This document shows positions 6,232-12,129 of a stretch of 12,129 bases of DNA, piece after piece (position 1 is the first letter of the stretch; the number at the start of each line of letters is the position of its first letter). The position numbers were made by a program, and so were the translations under genes. The stretch comes from Chloroflexota bacterium. GTDB taxonomy: Bacteria; Chloroflexota; Dehalococcoidia; SM23-28-2; RBG-16-64-32. The stretch spans positions 1 to 12,129 of the forward strand of contig VBJS01000025.1 in assembly GCA_005880055.1 (NCBI GenBank), read 5' to 3'. Below the pieces are notes generated by a model. The model worked only from the letters and a program-made list of their open reading frames with translations, searched no databases and was not told where the DNA came from.

Positions 6232-7628
6232 TCCCATCCGCCCGAGAACAGCTGGCTCTCGACATGAAATACCGGACCAAGCTCGATTCCGGCCTCAGGG
6301 ATGCCGCGGCCTCCGAGAACAAATCACTTCCCATTCATCGCTGGGTGCCCTGGATCGCCGGCTTTTCAGCACAATTCGTGGAAGACGCCATCCGAAAATA
6401 CCTCCCGGCCGACAGGCGAGCCCGGCACCTCATACTCGACCCATTTGCCGGAGTTGGAACGACTCTAATCGAGGGGATAAAGGCGGGCCATGGCGTAGTC
6501 GGGTATGAGATCAATCCGTTCGCCGCGCTGGTAGCCCGCGCTAAAATCGACTGCGTGGAGGTCTCTCCCAGTGAGCTACGGGCGGAGGTTGACGCATTTC
6601 GAATTGCGATGCAACGCCTTGAGTCTGAGGTAGACAAGTGCTACTCCGCTGATCCGAATGCAGATCTCCTAACCGTTGAGGACTTGGCAAAGGCACGTCC
6701 CGAAAACTTTAAGAGCCGCATTCCGTTCTTCAGCCCTCCTATCGAGGCCAAGTTCCTGTACGCGCTCATCCGGACGAGTGCGCTGCTGGAGCCCGATCGA
6801 AGCCTCTTCCGCGCGGCACTCGGCGCCACGATGGTTTCGTATTCGAACTACACGTATGAGCCAAGCCTTGCATCGCGTCCTGGATCAGGAAAGGCGTTGA
6901 TCGAGAACGCTGCCGTTGGCCCGACAATCTGCCGAAAGCTCGAGGAAATGCTTACCGACATCGAATGGGCGCGGCAAACGTATGGCTATAACTGGCTGGC
7001 GCAGAGTCGCGACATCCGGCAGACATCGTACTTTGAAGCGGACTTGGAAGAGGGTTCAGTCTCGCTCGTCGTAACATCACCGCCGTACATGAACAACTAT
7101 CACTACGTGAGAAACACGAGGCCGCAGCTCCATTGGTTAGGCCTTATCACGAACGGCGGTGGAAACCGTCTAGAACGGGCAAGCTTCGGCAAGTTCTGGC
7201 AGACGGTACGTCAAGGCGAGCGGGTTGACCTGGATGTTGACTTACCCGGCCTTGCAGAATCCGTCGGGCAGCTCCGTGCCAAGCACCCCGAGAAGCGTCA
7301 ATATGGTGGGGCCGGCTGGGCGAACTATGTAGCGACCTACCTTAACGACTCATTCCGGTTCACGAAGTCGCTCCGGCGTCATCTGGCCGTCGGCGGGCAC
7401 GCCGTTATTGTCATCGGCAACTCCATTATTCAGGGCATCGAATTCCCGGTCGACCGGTTGCTCGCGCAGATGTCAGAGCAAAATGGGCTTCACGTGGAGG
7501 ACATTCACATTGTTCGCACCAAGCGGGTGGGCAACAGCATAATCGACTCGTCGGTGCGGAACGGCGATGTTAACGGGCATCGCGGGAAGACCCAGCTCTA
7601 CGATGCCGCCGTGGTCCTCAGGCGCTAG
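6228..7628 (+). CDS. DNA amino-methyltransferase (N4-cytosine/N6-adenine, SPPY type) of a restriction-modification system
   Basis: With the TTG at 6228 the product has 466 residues. That start forms a TTGA overlap with the upstream gene and has GGAGG at 6211-6215. The ATG at 6264 is the alternative. Motif I, the AdoMet-binding LDPFAGVGTT, is at 70-79, followed by GYEINP at 92-97. Catalytic motif IV, TSPPYMNNY, begins at about 283. About 190 residues separate the two, the alpha-type order in which a target recognition domain lies between them. SPPY is more common in N4-cytosine enzymes, but this does not settle the modified base. HRWVPWIAGFSAQF at 37-50 matches the N-terminal region of DNA methylases of this group. 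The gene ends 11 bases inside the convergent endonuclease gene, its presumed partner. Confidence 0.88.
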   Translation: MIPSAREQLALDMKYRTKLDSGLRDAAASENKSLPIHRWVPWIAGFSAQFVEDAIRKYLPADRRARHLILDPFAGVGTTLIEGIKAGHGVVGYEINPFAALVARAKIDCVEVSPSELRAEVDAFRIAMQRLESEVDKCYSADPNADLLTVEDLAKARPENFKSRIPFFSPPIEAKFLYALIRTSALLEPDRSLFRAALGATMVSYSNYTYEPSLASRPGSGKALIENAAVGPTICRKLEEMLTDIEWARQTYGYNWLAQSRDIRQTSYFEADLEEGSVSLVVTSPPYMNNYHYVRNTRPQLHWLGLITNGGGNRLERASFGKFWQTVRQGERVDLDVDLPGLAESVGQLRAKHPEKRQYGGAGWANYVATYLNDSFRFTKSLRRHLAVGGHAVIVIGNSIIQGIEFPVDRLLAQMSEQNGLHVEDIHIVRTKRVGNSIIDSSVRNGDVNGHRGKTQLYDAAVVLRR

Positions 7629-8058
7629 TATCGTCTTTCGGTGGGTAGTCCTGGTCCCACCTGCTCACACGAATCCCGGGCCTGCCGACCCCCGGAACAT
7701 GGCTGCCGAAACCGCTCGCCTGCCAGGCCGGCATGTAGTTCTGAATCAGCGCGTCTTCAGCCGCTCGTACGAACCAATCTCCGCGTATCACTAGGAAGCG
7801 GCACGTCACATCACTCACCTCAATGTTCTTGCGCGAGATGATCTTCCTGAAGTGCTCCGCCAACCTCCGGTTCAGCCGCGTGTTCAGCGCTTTGCCCGCG
7901 TATACCAGTTCGTCACGATAGTACAAGGCATAGACGCCCTTCTCGACCGGCGCAACGTCTTCGGTAAGCGGGTGCTCGGGGCTCGCTTCAAACTTGTCGA
8001 TTAGCTTGTGATTGTACGCCTTGTCGAATTCGAAGTAGAACTCATGCTGGTCGCACAT
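7618..8058 (-). CDS. GIY-YIG restriction endonuclease, Eco29kI-like
   Basis: The 146-residue protein has a GIY-YIG nuclease core: GVYALYYRDELVYAGKA at 41-57 (GVY and YAG variants, Tyr43 and Tyr53), the RxxxH pair Arg65 and His69, and Glu101 in WFVRAAEDALIQNY as the metal-binding glutamate. The tail PAWQASGFGSHVPGVGR and RWDQDYP resembles the C-terminus of the Eco29kI restriction enzyme family, not UvrC or homing endonucleases, and the short length also fits. Where Eco29kI has a catalytic asparagine after PxW (from memory), this protein has Gln113. It is convergent with the methyltransferase and overlaps it by 11 bases, so the two likely form a Type II system. Host genome cleavage would be prevented by that methylase. 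The gene is visibly AT-richer than its neighbours (26 of 60 G+C at 7981-8040). Confidence 0.8.
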   Translation of the reverse strand: MCDQHEFYFEFDKAYNHKLIDKFEASPEHPLTEDVAPVEKGVYALYYRDELVYAGKALNTRLNRRLAEHFRKIISRKNIEVSDVTCRFLVIRGDWFVRAAEDALIQNYMPAWQASGFGSHVPGVGRPGIRVSRWDQDYPPKDDTSA

Positions 8059-8066
8059 CGACGGCT

Positions 8067-8072
8067 ATTGTA
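8067..8072 (-). promoter_or_regulatory. -10 element for the GIY-YIG endonuclease gene, possibly leaderless
   Basis: On the minus strand these bases read TACAAT, five of six matches to TATAAT. Transcription would start about six or seven bases downstream, at roughly 8060-8061, only a few bases from the ATG whose A is base 8058. No Shine-Dalgarno sequence fits in that space, so the message may be leaderless. The -35 candidate (ATCACC with a 17-base spacer) is weak, with three of six matches. Confidence 0.45.
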
Positions 8073-8104
8073 GCTCAGGGTATCGGCAGGGTGATCCGGC
8101 TCAC

Positions 8105-8132
8105 TTGACGCGCGCGTGAGGGTCGTGATAAA
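8105..8132 (+). promoter_or_regulatory. Promoter for the DUF35-type gene, possibly leaderless
   Basis: TTGACG at 8105-8110 matches the -35 consensus at five of six positions. GATAAA at 8127-8132 matches the -10 at four of six with a 16-base spacer. A start site six to eight bases beyond would fall at 8138-8140, immediately before the TTG at 8141. Stops at 8126 and 8129 in the gene's frame rule out a longer N-terminus, and no Shine-Dalgarno sequence lies within range of the TTG. Together these favour a leaderless transcript beginning with UUG. Confidence 0.5.
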
Positions 8133-8140
8133 TCAGACCT

Positions 8141-8587
8141 TTGACCCAAGAAGCCAGCACTCCCAAGAAGTCCAACCCTATCGTCCCCTTCCTCAAGCTT
8201 CCCGAAAACTACCCCGATCAGGAGGGTTACCTCTGGGGCGTCAAGTGTCCCCAGTGCGGAGCCAAGTTCCTCGGCGCCCGCACGGCCTGCGCCAACTGCG
8301 GCTCCACCGGCCCCTTCGAAGAGCAGAAGTTCGGCGGCGAAGGCGAGATCTATGTCTTCTCGGTGGTCCACCAGACGGTCCCCGGCCTCGAAGCCCCGTA
8401 CGTCGCCGCGATCATCGACCTCGACGACGGCGTGACGGTCCGGGCCAACGTCTACGGCCTGGACGCAACCAAGCCCGGCCCCGACTGGTTCGGCAAGAAA
8501 GTCAAGATGTTCACAGAGAAGGTCCGGGTGGACCGCGAAGGCAACGACATCGTCGCGGCCAAGTTCCGGGTAACCAACGGTAAGTAG
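8141..8587 (+). CDS. Zinc-ribbon/OB-fold protein (DUF35 family), thiolase partner
   Basis: The 148-residue protein has an N-terminal rubredoxin-like zinc ribbon with Cys36, Cys39, Cys50 and Cys53 (KCPQCG and ACANCGS). An OB-fold domain follows, from about residue 60, with GEIYVFSVVHQTVPG, PYVAAIIDLDDGVTVRANV and KVKMFTEKVRVD. This is the DUF35/ChsH2-like architecture, whose members bind and organise SCPx-type thiolases or aldolases and may shuttle acyl-CoA. The SCPx-like thiolase lies 37 bases downstream, the usual gene order. The start must be at or after 8132 because of in-frame stops. TTG at 8141 is the only ordinary start near, and no later Met is available before the zinc ribbon. No ribosome binding site precedes it, which fits a leaderless mRNA. 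Confidence 0.88.
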   Translation: MTQEASTPKKSNPIVPFLKLPENYPDQEGYLWGVKCPQCGAKFLGARTACANCGSTGPFEEQKFGGEGEIYVFSVVHQTVPGLEAPYVAAIIDLDDGVTVRANVYGLDATKPGPDWFGKKVKMFTEKVRVDREGNDIVAAKFRVTNGK

Positions 8588-8624
8588 TCCCGCGGCCATC
8601 AAGCCCGGCAGGAAGGAGCCTAAA

Positions 8625-9761
8625 ATGAGAGACGTAGCCATAGTCGGCGCGAACATGCTGAAGTTCGGACGCTACCCGGACAAGGATGTAGTGACGCTAG
8701 CCGCGGAGGCCTCGATCGCAGCGATGAAGGACGCCGGCTGCACCATCAAGGACGTAGAGCTTGTCGTCAGCGGCAACCTCTACCAGTCGAACGCCATGAT
8801 CGGCCAGCGCATCATGAAGGAGATCGGCGCGACAGGCGTTCCCGTGATCAACGTCTCCAACGCCTGCGCCACCGGCTCGACCGCCTTCCGCGAGGCGTAC
8901 ATGTCGGTAGCTTCCGGCGCTTACGACGTGGCGCTCGCGATTGGCAGCGAGCAGATGGGCAAGATGGGCCTGCTGGGCGCCGACGGCGCCTCCCGCGAGT
9001 ACAGCACGGAGGGCGTCATGGGCACCGGCCTCATGCCCGGCGTCTTCGGCCAGGCAGGCGTGGAGCACATGCGCAAGTACGGCACCACGCAGGAGCAGTT
9101 CGCGAAGGTGGCCGTCAAGAACCACAAGCACTCCGTGAACAACCCCTACGCCCAGTACCAGATCGAGACGCCGCTTGAGGACGTGCTGAACGCACGGCCC
9201 ATCGCTTACCCGAATACCCTTTACATGTGCTGCCCCACCGGCGACGGCGCCGCCGCTGCCGTCCTGATGTCAGCCGAGAAAGCGAAGCAGTTCACCTCCA
9301 AGCCGGTATGGGTCGCCGCTTCCGTCCTCACCTCCGACCCCTACACGCCGCGCAACCCCACGATGTTTGACATCAACACGCTTACGCGCAACGCGTCGAA
9401 GGAGGCCTATGAGAAGGCGGGCATCGGCCCCGAAGACCTGAGCCAGGTGGAGCTGCACGACTGCTTTGCCACCGCCGAGCTGCTGCATTACGAGAACCTG
9501 GGGCTCTGCGGCGAAGGCGAGGCCGGCAGGATGATCGATGAAGGCGCCACCTACGTCGGCGGCAAGATCCCGGTCAACGCCAGCGGCGGCCTGCTCTCCA
9601 AGGGCCACCCGCTGGGCGCCACCGGCGTTGCCAACATCGTCGAGATCGTCTGGCACCTGCGAGGCGAGGCGGGCGCGCGGCAGGTGGAGAACTCGAAGGT
9701 CGGCCTGGCCCACGTAATCGGCCTCGGTTCCGCCTGCACGATTAACATCATCAAGAAGTAA
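8625..9761 (+). CDS. SCPx-type thiolase (acetyl-CoA acetyltransferase-like/lipid-transfer protein)
   Basis: The 378-residue protein is a full-length thiolase of the SCPx/non-specific lipid transfer subgroup. Nucleophile Cys81 lies in NACATGST. The HDCF motif (His278) replaces the NEAF of classical thiolases and is typical of SCPx. GGLLSKGHPLGATG carries His328, and a C-terminal Cys371 sits in GLGSACTI. FAKVAVKNHKHSVNNPYAQY closely follows the animal SCPx sequence as I recall it. Because Cys81 is present, condensation or thiolytic cleavage of a 3-ketoacyl-CoA is feasible. Some relatives paired with DUF35 proteins are instead retro-aldolases for steroid side chains, and that remains possible. 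AAGGAG at 8613-8618 sits six bases before the ATG and fixes the start. Likely co-transcribed with the DUF35 gene. Confidence 0.92.
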   Translation: MRDVAIVGANMLKFGRYPDKDVVTLAAEASIAAMKDAGCTIKDVELVVSGNLYQSNAMIGQRIMKEIGATGVPVINVSNACATGSTAFREAYMSVASGAYDVALAIGSEQMGKMGLLGADGASREYSTEGVMGTGLMPGVFGQAGVEHMRKYGTTQEQFAKVAVKNHKHSVNNPYAQYQIETPLEDVLNARPIAYPNTLYMCCPTGDGAAAAVLMSAEKAKQFTSKPVWVAASVLTSDPYTPRNPTMFDINTLTRNASKEAYEKAGIGPEDLSQVELHDCFATAELLHYENLGLCGEGEAGRMIDEGATYVGGKIPVNASGGLLSKGHPLGATGVANIVEIVWHLRGEAGARQVENSKVGLAHVIGLGSACTINIIKK

Positions 9762-9791
9762 GCGTTTTACAGTAGCGAACGGACCAGGGGG

Positions 9792-9824
9792 AGGGCCGCG
9801 CCCGGTGGCGCTGGGGGCGGCCCT
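9792..9824. terminator. GC-rich hairpin between the thiolase and CADD-like genes
   Basis: AGGGCCGCGCCC (9792-9803) pairs with GGGGGCGGCCCT (9813-9824) with a single mismatch across 12 positions and a nine-base loop. It lies 31 bases after the thiolase stop. Only two Ts follow (then CAATATAA), so it is not a classic intrinsic terminator. It could act as a weak terminator, an attenuator or a 3'-end stabiliser. A second, messier GC-rich palindromic stretch follows at about 9834-9860, just before the next ribosome binding site. Confidence 0.45.
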
Positions 9825-9875
9825 TCAATATAAGCGGCGCCGGCCGGCGGGCGCGGCCGGGAAGGAGACAACAGA

Positions 9876-10592
9876 ATGACGGCAGGGACGCTGACCGGAG
9901 GGGAGCTCTGCGATCGTATCGATGCGCTTATCGCGGAGCGGAGCGTGCTCAAGCACCCGTTCTACACCCGCTGGCAGGCAGGCGCACTGACACTCGACGA
10001 ACTGCGCGGATATACCTGCCAGTACTTCCAGCACGTGCTCGCCTTCCCCAGGTACGTCAGCGGCACGCACGCCAACTGCGCGGATCTTGCGGACCGCCAG
10101 GAGCTGCTCGAGAACCTGGTGGAGGAAGAACAGGGGCGGAACAACCACCCGGAGCTGTGGTTGCGCTTCGGCGAAGCGCTAGGCCTGAAGCGAGACGATA
10201 TGACGAGTGCCCAGCCGCTTCCCGAAACACTTGATATGGATCAGACCTTCACACGGATCACCAAGGATTCCCCGTTCATCAGCGGCATTGCGGCGCTGTA
10301 CGCATACGAGTCCCAGGTGCCGGAGGTGGCGGGGACGAAGATGGAGGGCCTAAAGCGGTTCTACGGCATCGATACGCCGGACGCGCTGCGCTTCTTCGTC
10401 GTCCACCACAGCCTGGATGTTGAGCACTCAAAGGTGACCCGGAATATGGTAGCCAGGCACGGAGTATCGCCCGAAGCCCAGGCCACTGCCTTGGCGGCCG
10501 CGGACCAGGCGACTGGCTCGCTCCTGGCCTTCCTGGACGGCGTTTATGCCGAGTACGTGGTGGGTCGGCCGGCCGGTCATTCAAGCAACTGA
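9876..10592 (+). CDS. CADD-family heme-oxygenase-fold protein, candidate self-sacrificing para-aminobenzoate synthase
   Basis: The 238-residue protein has the all-helical TenA/PqqC/heme-oxygenase fold. Compared from memory with Chlamydia trachomatis CADD (CT610), every key residue is present at a constant offset of three. Metal ligands are Glu84, His91, Glu145, His177, Asp181 and His184 (CADD 81, 88, 142, 174, 178, 181). Tyr30 in HPFY corresponds to CADD Tyr27, and Lys155 in ESQVPEVAGTK to Lys152. In CADD the tyrosine is reported to be the precursor of the para-aminobenzoate ring and the lysine the amino donor, in an oxygen-dependent reaction consuming the protein's own residues. The product feeds folate synthesis. 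This makes pABA formation the leading hypothesis over thiaminase (TenA) or PQQ synthesis (PqqC). AAGGAG at 9862-9867 supports the start. The downstream metallo-hydrolase overlaps by one base. Confidence 0.88.
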   Translation: MTAGTLTGGELCDRIDALIAERSVLKHPFYTRWQAGALTLDELRGYTCQYFQHVLAFPRYVSGTHANCADLADRQELLENLVEEEQGRNNHPELWLRFGEALGLKRDDMTSAQPLPETLDMDQTFTRITKDSPFISGIAALYAYESQVPEVAGTKMEGLKRFYGIDTPDALRFFVVHHSLDVEHSKVTRNMVARHGVSPEAQATALAAADQATGSLLAFLDGVYAEYVVGRPAGHSSN

Positions 10593-11320
10593 TGGAAGTC
10601 ACGTTTCTAGGTTCCGGCAACGCTTTTGCCTCCGGTGGGCGCTACTGGAGCTCGTTCCTCGTAGACCGCCGCTACCTATTCGACGCGCCGCCCACTCTAC
10701 TCGCCCACCTCAAGCAACTGAACGTCGATCTACCCGAAATCGAGACGGTGTTCCTTTCGCATCACCACGCCGATCACTTTGTGGGACTCCCCTTCCTCCT
10801 CCTCGAATACCTCTACATGACCAAACGCACCAAGGACCTCTACATCGTTGGGCCGCCCGGCGTAGAGGAGTGGATGGAGGACTTCGCCAGCCGCTGCTAC
10901 CCGGAACTGCACGCCAAAGAGGCCGGGTACAAGCGCAAATACGTCGACGCCATTCACGGCGAAGCACAGCGAGCCGGGAACTTAAATTTTCGCCCCTTCC
11001 ATATGAACCATGTGACGAAGACGATGCAGGCGATGGGCTACCAGGTGCGCATCAACGGCAAGACCATCGCCTATACCGGCGACACGATGTTCTGCGAGGA
11101 GATCTTCCAGCTTGCCGACGGCGCCGATGTGCTTGTCGTCGACTGCACGTACAGTGACGGCAGCGGGCCCGAGCACATGGGGCTAGATGACGTGAAGGTC
11201 ATCCGAAAGCGCATCTCACCGGAGACGACGATGGTGCTCACTCACCTCTCGGAAGTCCCCGTCACCAACGGCCTGGCGAACACCCTGATCGCCCAGGACC
11301 TGGCCACCTTTCGCTTCTAG
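10592..11320 (+). CDS. Metallo-beta-lactamase-fold hydrolase, RNase Z-like subgroup
   Basis: The 242-residue protein starts MEVTFLGSGNAFASGG, the usual opening of RNase Z/PqqB/PhnP-like metallo-beta-lactamase proteins. Metal ligands are HHHADH (His57, His59, Asp61, His62), His140 in FHMNHV, Asp164 in YTGDT and His218 in LTHLSE, giving a complete two-metal site. It lacks the long flexible arm of tRNase Z, so tRNA processing is not the obvious role. The related PhnP (cyclic phosphodiesterase) and PqqB (hydroxylase in PQQ synthesis) show that this subgroup handles small molecules. The ATG overlaps the CADD-like stop (TGATG), so the two are translated together and probably act in one pathway. No terminator is obvious after its TAG at 11318-11320. 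Confidence 0.85.
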   Translation: MEVTFLGSGNAFASGGRYWSSFLVDRRYLFDAPPTLLAHLKQLNVDLPEIETVFLSHHHADHFVGLPFLLLEYLYMTKRTKDLYIVGPPGVEEWMEDFASRCYPELHAKEAGYKRKYVDAIHGEAQRAGNLNFRPFHMNHVTKTMQAMGYQVRINGKTIAYTGDTMFCEEIFQLADGADVLVVDCTYSDGSGPEHMGLDDVKVIRKRISPETTMVLTHLSEVPVTNGLANTLIAQDLATFRF

Positions 11321-11548
11321 TCTGGCGTAGCCTTCCCGAACAGATTCGTGAGGGCCTGACCTCTCTCCCGGCTGTCATTCTGAGCGAGATGTCACCGGCA
11401 GACGGAAGGAGGCGGCTTCGCGAAGGAACCCGGCGGGTGGCGAGCGGACAATCACCGGCAAGAGAGATCGCTTCAGCGGGCGCCAGCCGGCGCAGACTCA
11501 GTGACCCAAGGCAAGTGCCGGCACCAACCCGGTGTCATCCGTGGATGA
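11321..11548. repeat. Gene-free 228 bases with a degenerate dispersed repeat
   Basis: No credible gene is seen. TGTCATTCTGAGCGAG at 11373-11388, followed by CGCGAAGGAACC at 11420-11431, matches the opening and inner parts of a widespread bacterial intergenic repeat of the TGTCATTCTGAGCG...CGAAGAATCT type. AGAGATCGCTTCAGCG near 11463-11480 and TGTCATCC near 11534 look like the degenerate opposite arm. TCACCGGCA also occurs twice 60 bases apart (11392-11400 and 11452-11460). The region lies between the 3' ends of two convergent genes, where such elements often settle and where folded RNA could end transcription. Confidence 0.45.
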
Positions 11549-12129
11549 TTACGATGCCGAGTCGTCGATCCGGCCGGCCGCGCGGCCCAGCGCCATCAGC
11601 GGCCAGTAATTACGATAAAGGTGGTACTTGATGTAGAAGTCCCCGGGAAAACCGGTACCGGTGAACTCCGGCTCTTCCCATTGGCCATCCTCTTCCTGTT
11701 TCTCCAACAAGTACCCGACCCCGCGTTCCACCGCGCCATCGCGCTCTCCACCCTCAGCGGCGAGAAGCCCCAGGAGACCCCAGGCCGTCTGGGACGCCGT
11801 GCTTGGCCCGCGACCTACGGCCTCAACTTCCGCATAGCTCGCGCAGCTCTCGCCCCAACCACCGTCTTCGTTCTGCCTGGATTGTAACCAGGACACGGCG
11901 CGCCGAACATGGGGCCGCGACATATCCCGCCCAGCCGCCTGGAGCGCCGGCAGTACCCCGCCTGTACCGTAAACATGATTAACGCCCCAGCGGCCGAACC
12001 AGCTCCCGTCCGGCCGCTGCTCGCGGCGCAGGTAGCGGAGGCCGCGGCGAACAGCGTCTGAGCCGGTGTCGCCGAGGAGGCACAACGCCTCAACCACATG
12101 CGCCGTCACATCTTCCGAGGGCGGGTCGA
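11549..12129 (-). CDS. shc: Squalene-hopene cyclase, C-terminal part (5' end outside window)
   Basis: The minus-strand frame is open through the window edge and ends in TAA at 11549-11551, giving about 193 residues. It begins DPPSEDVTAHVVEAL, continues with GRWGVNHVYGTGGVLPAL and GGWGESCASY, and ends near FTGTGFPGDFYIKYHLYRNY. These are the terminal segments of squalene-hopene cyclases, with QW-type repeats at QRPDGSWFGRWG, QNEDGGWGES and QEEDGQWEE. The catalytic DxDD motif lies in the missing upstream part. The family cyclises squalene to hopene/diplopterol at the membrane for hopanoid lipids. An apparent GTG at 12107-12109 is not the start because homology continues upstream. It is convergent with the metallo-hydrolase gene and unrelated to it in operon terms. 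Confidence 0.93.
   Translation of the reverse strand, partial: DPPSEDVTAHVVEALCLLGDTGSDAVRRGLRYLRREQRPDGSWFGRWGVNHVYGTGGVLPALQAAGRDMSRPHVRRAVSWLQSRQNEDGGWGESCASYAEVEAVGRGPSTASQTAWGLLGLLAAEGGERDGAVERGVGYLLEKQEEDGQWEEPEFTGTGFPGDFYIKYHLYRNYWPLMALGRAAGRIDDSAS

Noticed and set aside
9876..10592. TenA thiaminase or PqqC
   Set aside because: No thiamine or PQQ genes are nearby, and the ligand, Tyr30 and Lys155 spacing matches CADD at every position checked.
10592..11320. tRNase Z (rnz)
   Set aside because: The N-terminus and metal site are similar, but the protein is short, lacks the tRNA-binding arm and is coupled to the CADD-like gene.
11389..11631. 80-codon plus-strand open frame downstream of the metallo-hydrolase
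   Set aside because: Arg/Ser/Pro-rich with no domain, starts inside the dispersed repeat and runs antisense into the hopene cyclase gene.
1..12129. CRISPR array, tRNA, rRNA, transposase or integrase
   Set aside because: No regularly spaced direct repeats, no cloverleaf-like gene and no recombinase motifs were seen when reading both strands.

Overview
The window is a GC-rich bacterial segment, probably from an uncultured environmental lineage. Chloroflexota (Dehalococcoidia-like) is my best guess. It rests on general resemblance: xanthine-dehydrogenase-family operons, an SCPx-type thiolase paired with a zinc-ribbon/OB-fold protein, and a squalene-hopene cyclase. It does not rest on a marker gene. 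Genes are tightly packed, and many join through one-base TGATG/TAATG or four-base ATGA/TTGA overlaps. No rRNA, tRNA, CRISPR array or transposase was seen.

Bases 1-3962 hold a molybdenum hydroxylase operon: the 3' end of the FAD subunit gene, then the 2Fe-2S subunit, the molybdopterin subunit and a VOC/glyoxalase-fold protein. A small hicAB toxin-antitoxin module is wedged between the FAD and 2Fe-2S genes. Its hicA is broken by two compensating frameshifts, while hicB is intact and overlaps the next gene by one base. Bases 4057-5844 continue on the same strand with a DinB/SCP2 two-domain protein, a MobA/MocA-like nucleotidyltransferase (likely the molybdenum cofactor cytidylyltransferase of the hydroxylase) and a cupin. 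The nucleotidyltransferase has no normal start codon ahead of its nucleotide-binding loop.

Bases 5845-8058 are AT-richer and look acquired: a small unknown protein, an SPPY-type DNA amino-methyltransferase and, convergent with it, an Eco29kI-like GIY-YIG endonuclease. Together they form a probable Type II restriction-modification system. Bases 8141-9761 return to chromosomal style with a zinc-ribbon/OB-fold (DUF35-type) protein and an SCPx-like thiolase. The short divergent region between the endonuclease and the DUF35 gene carries promoter-like sequences so close to both start codons that both messages may be leaderless.

Bases 9876-11320 encode a heme-oxygenase-fold protein of the CADD family followed, with a one-base overlap, by a metallo-beta-lactamase-fold hydrolase. 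The CADD-like protein keeps the metal ligands plus the tyrosine and lysine that the chlamydial enzyme is reported to sacrifice to make para-aminobenzoate (pABA). This is the most interesting function in the window. A 228-base gene-free stretch with a degenerate dispersed repeat follows. The window ends inside a squalene-hopene cyclase gene on the minus strand.
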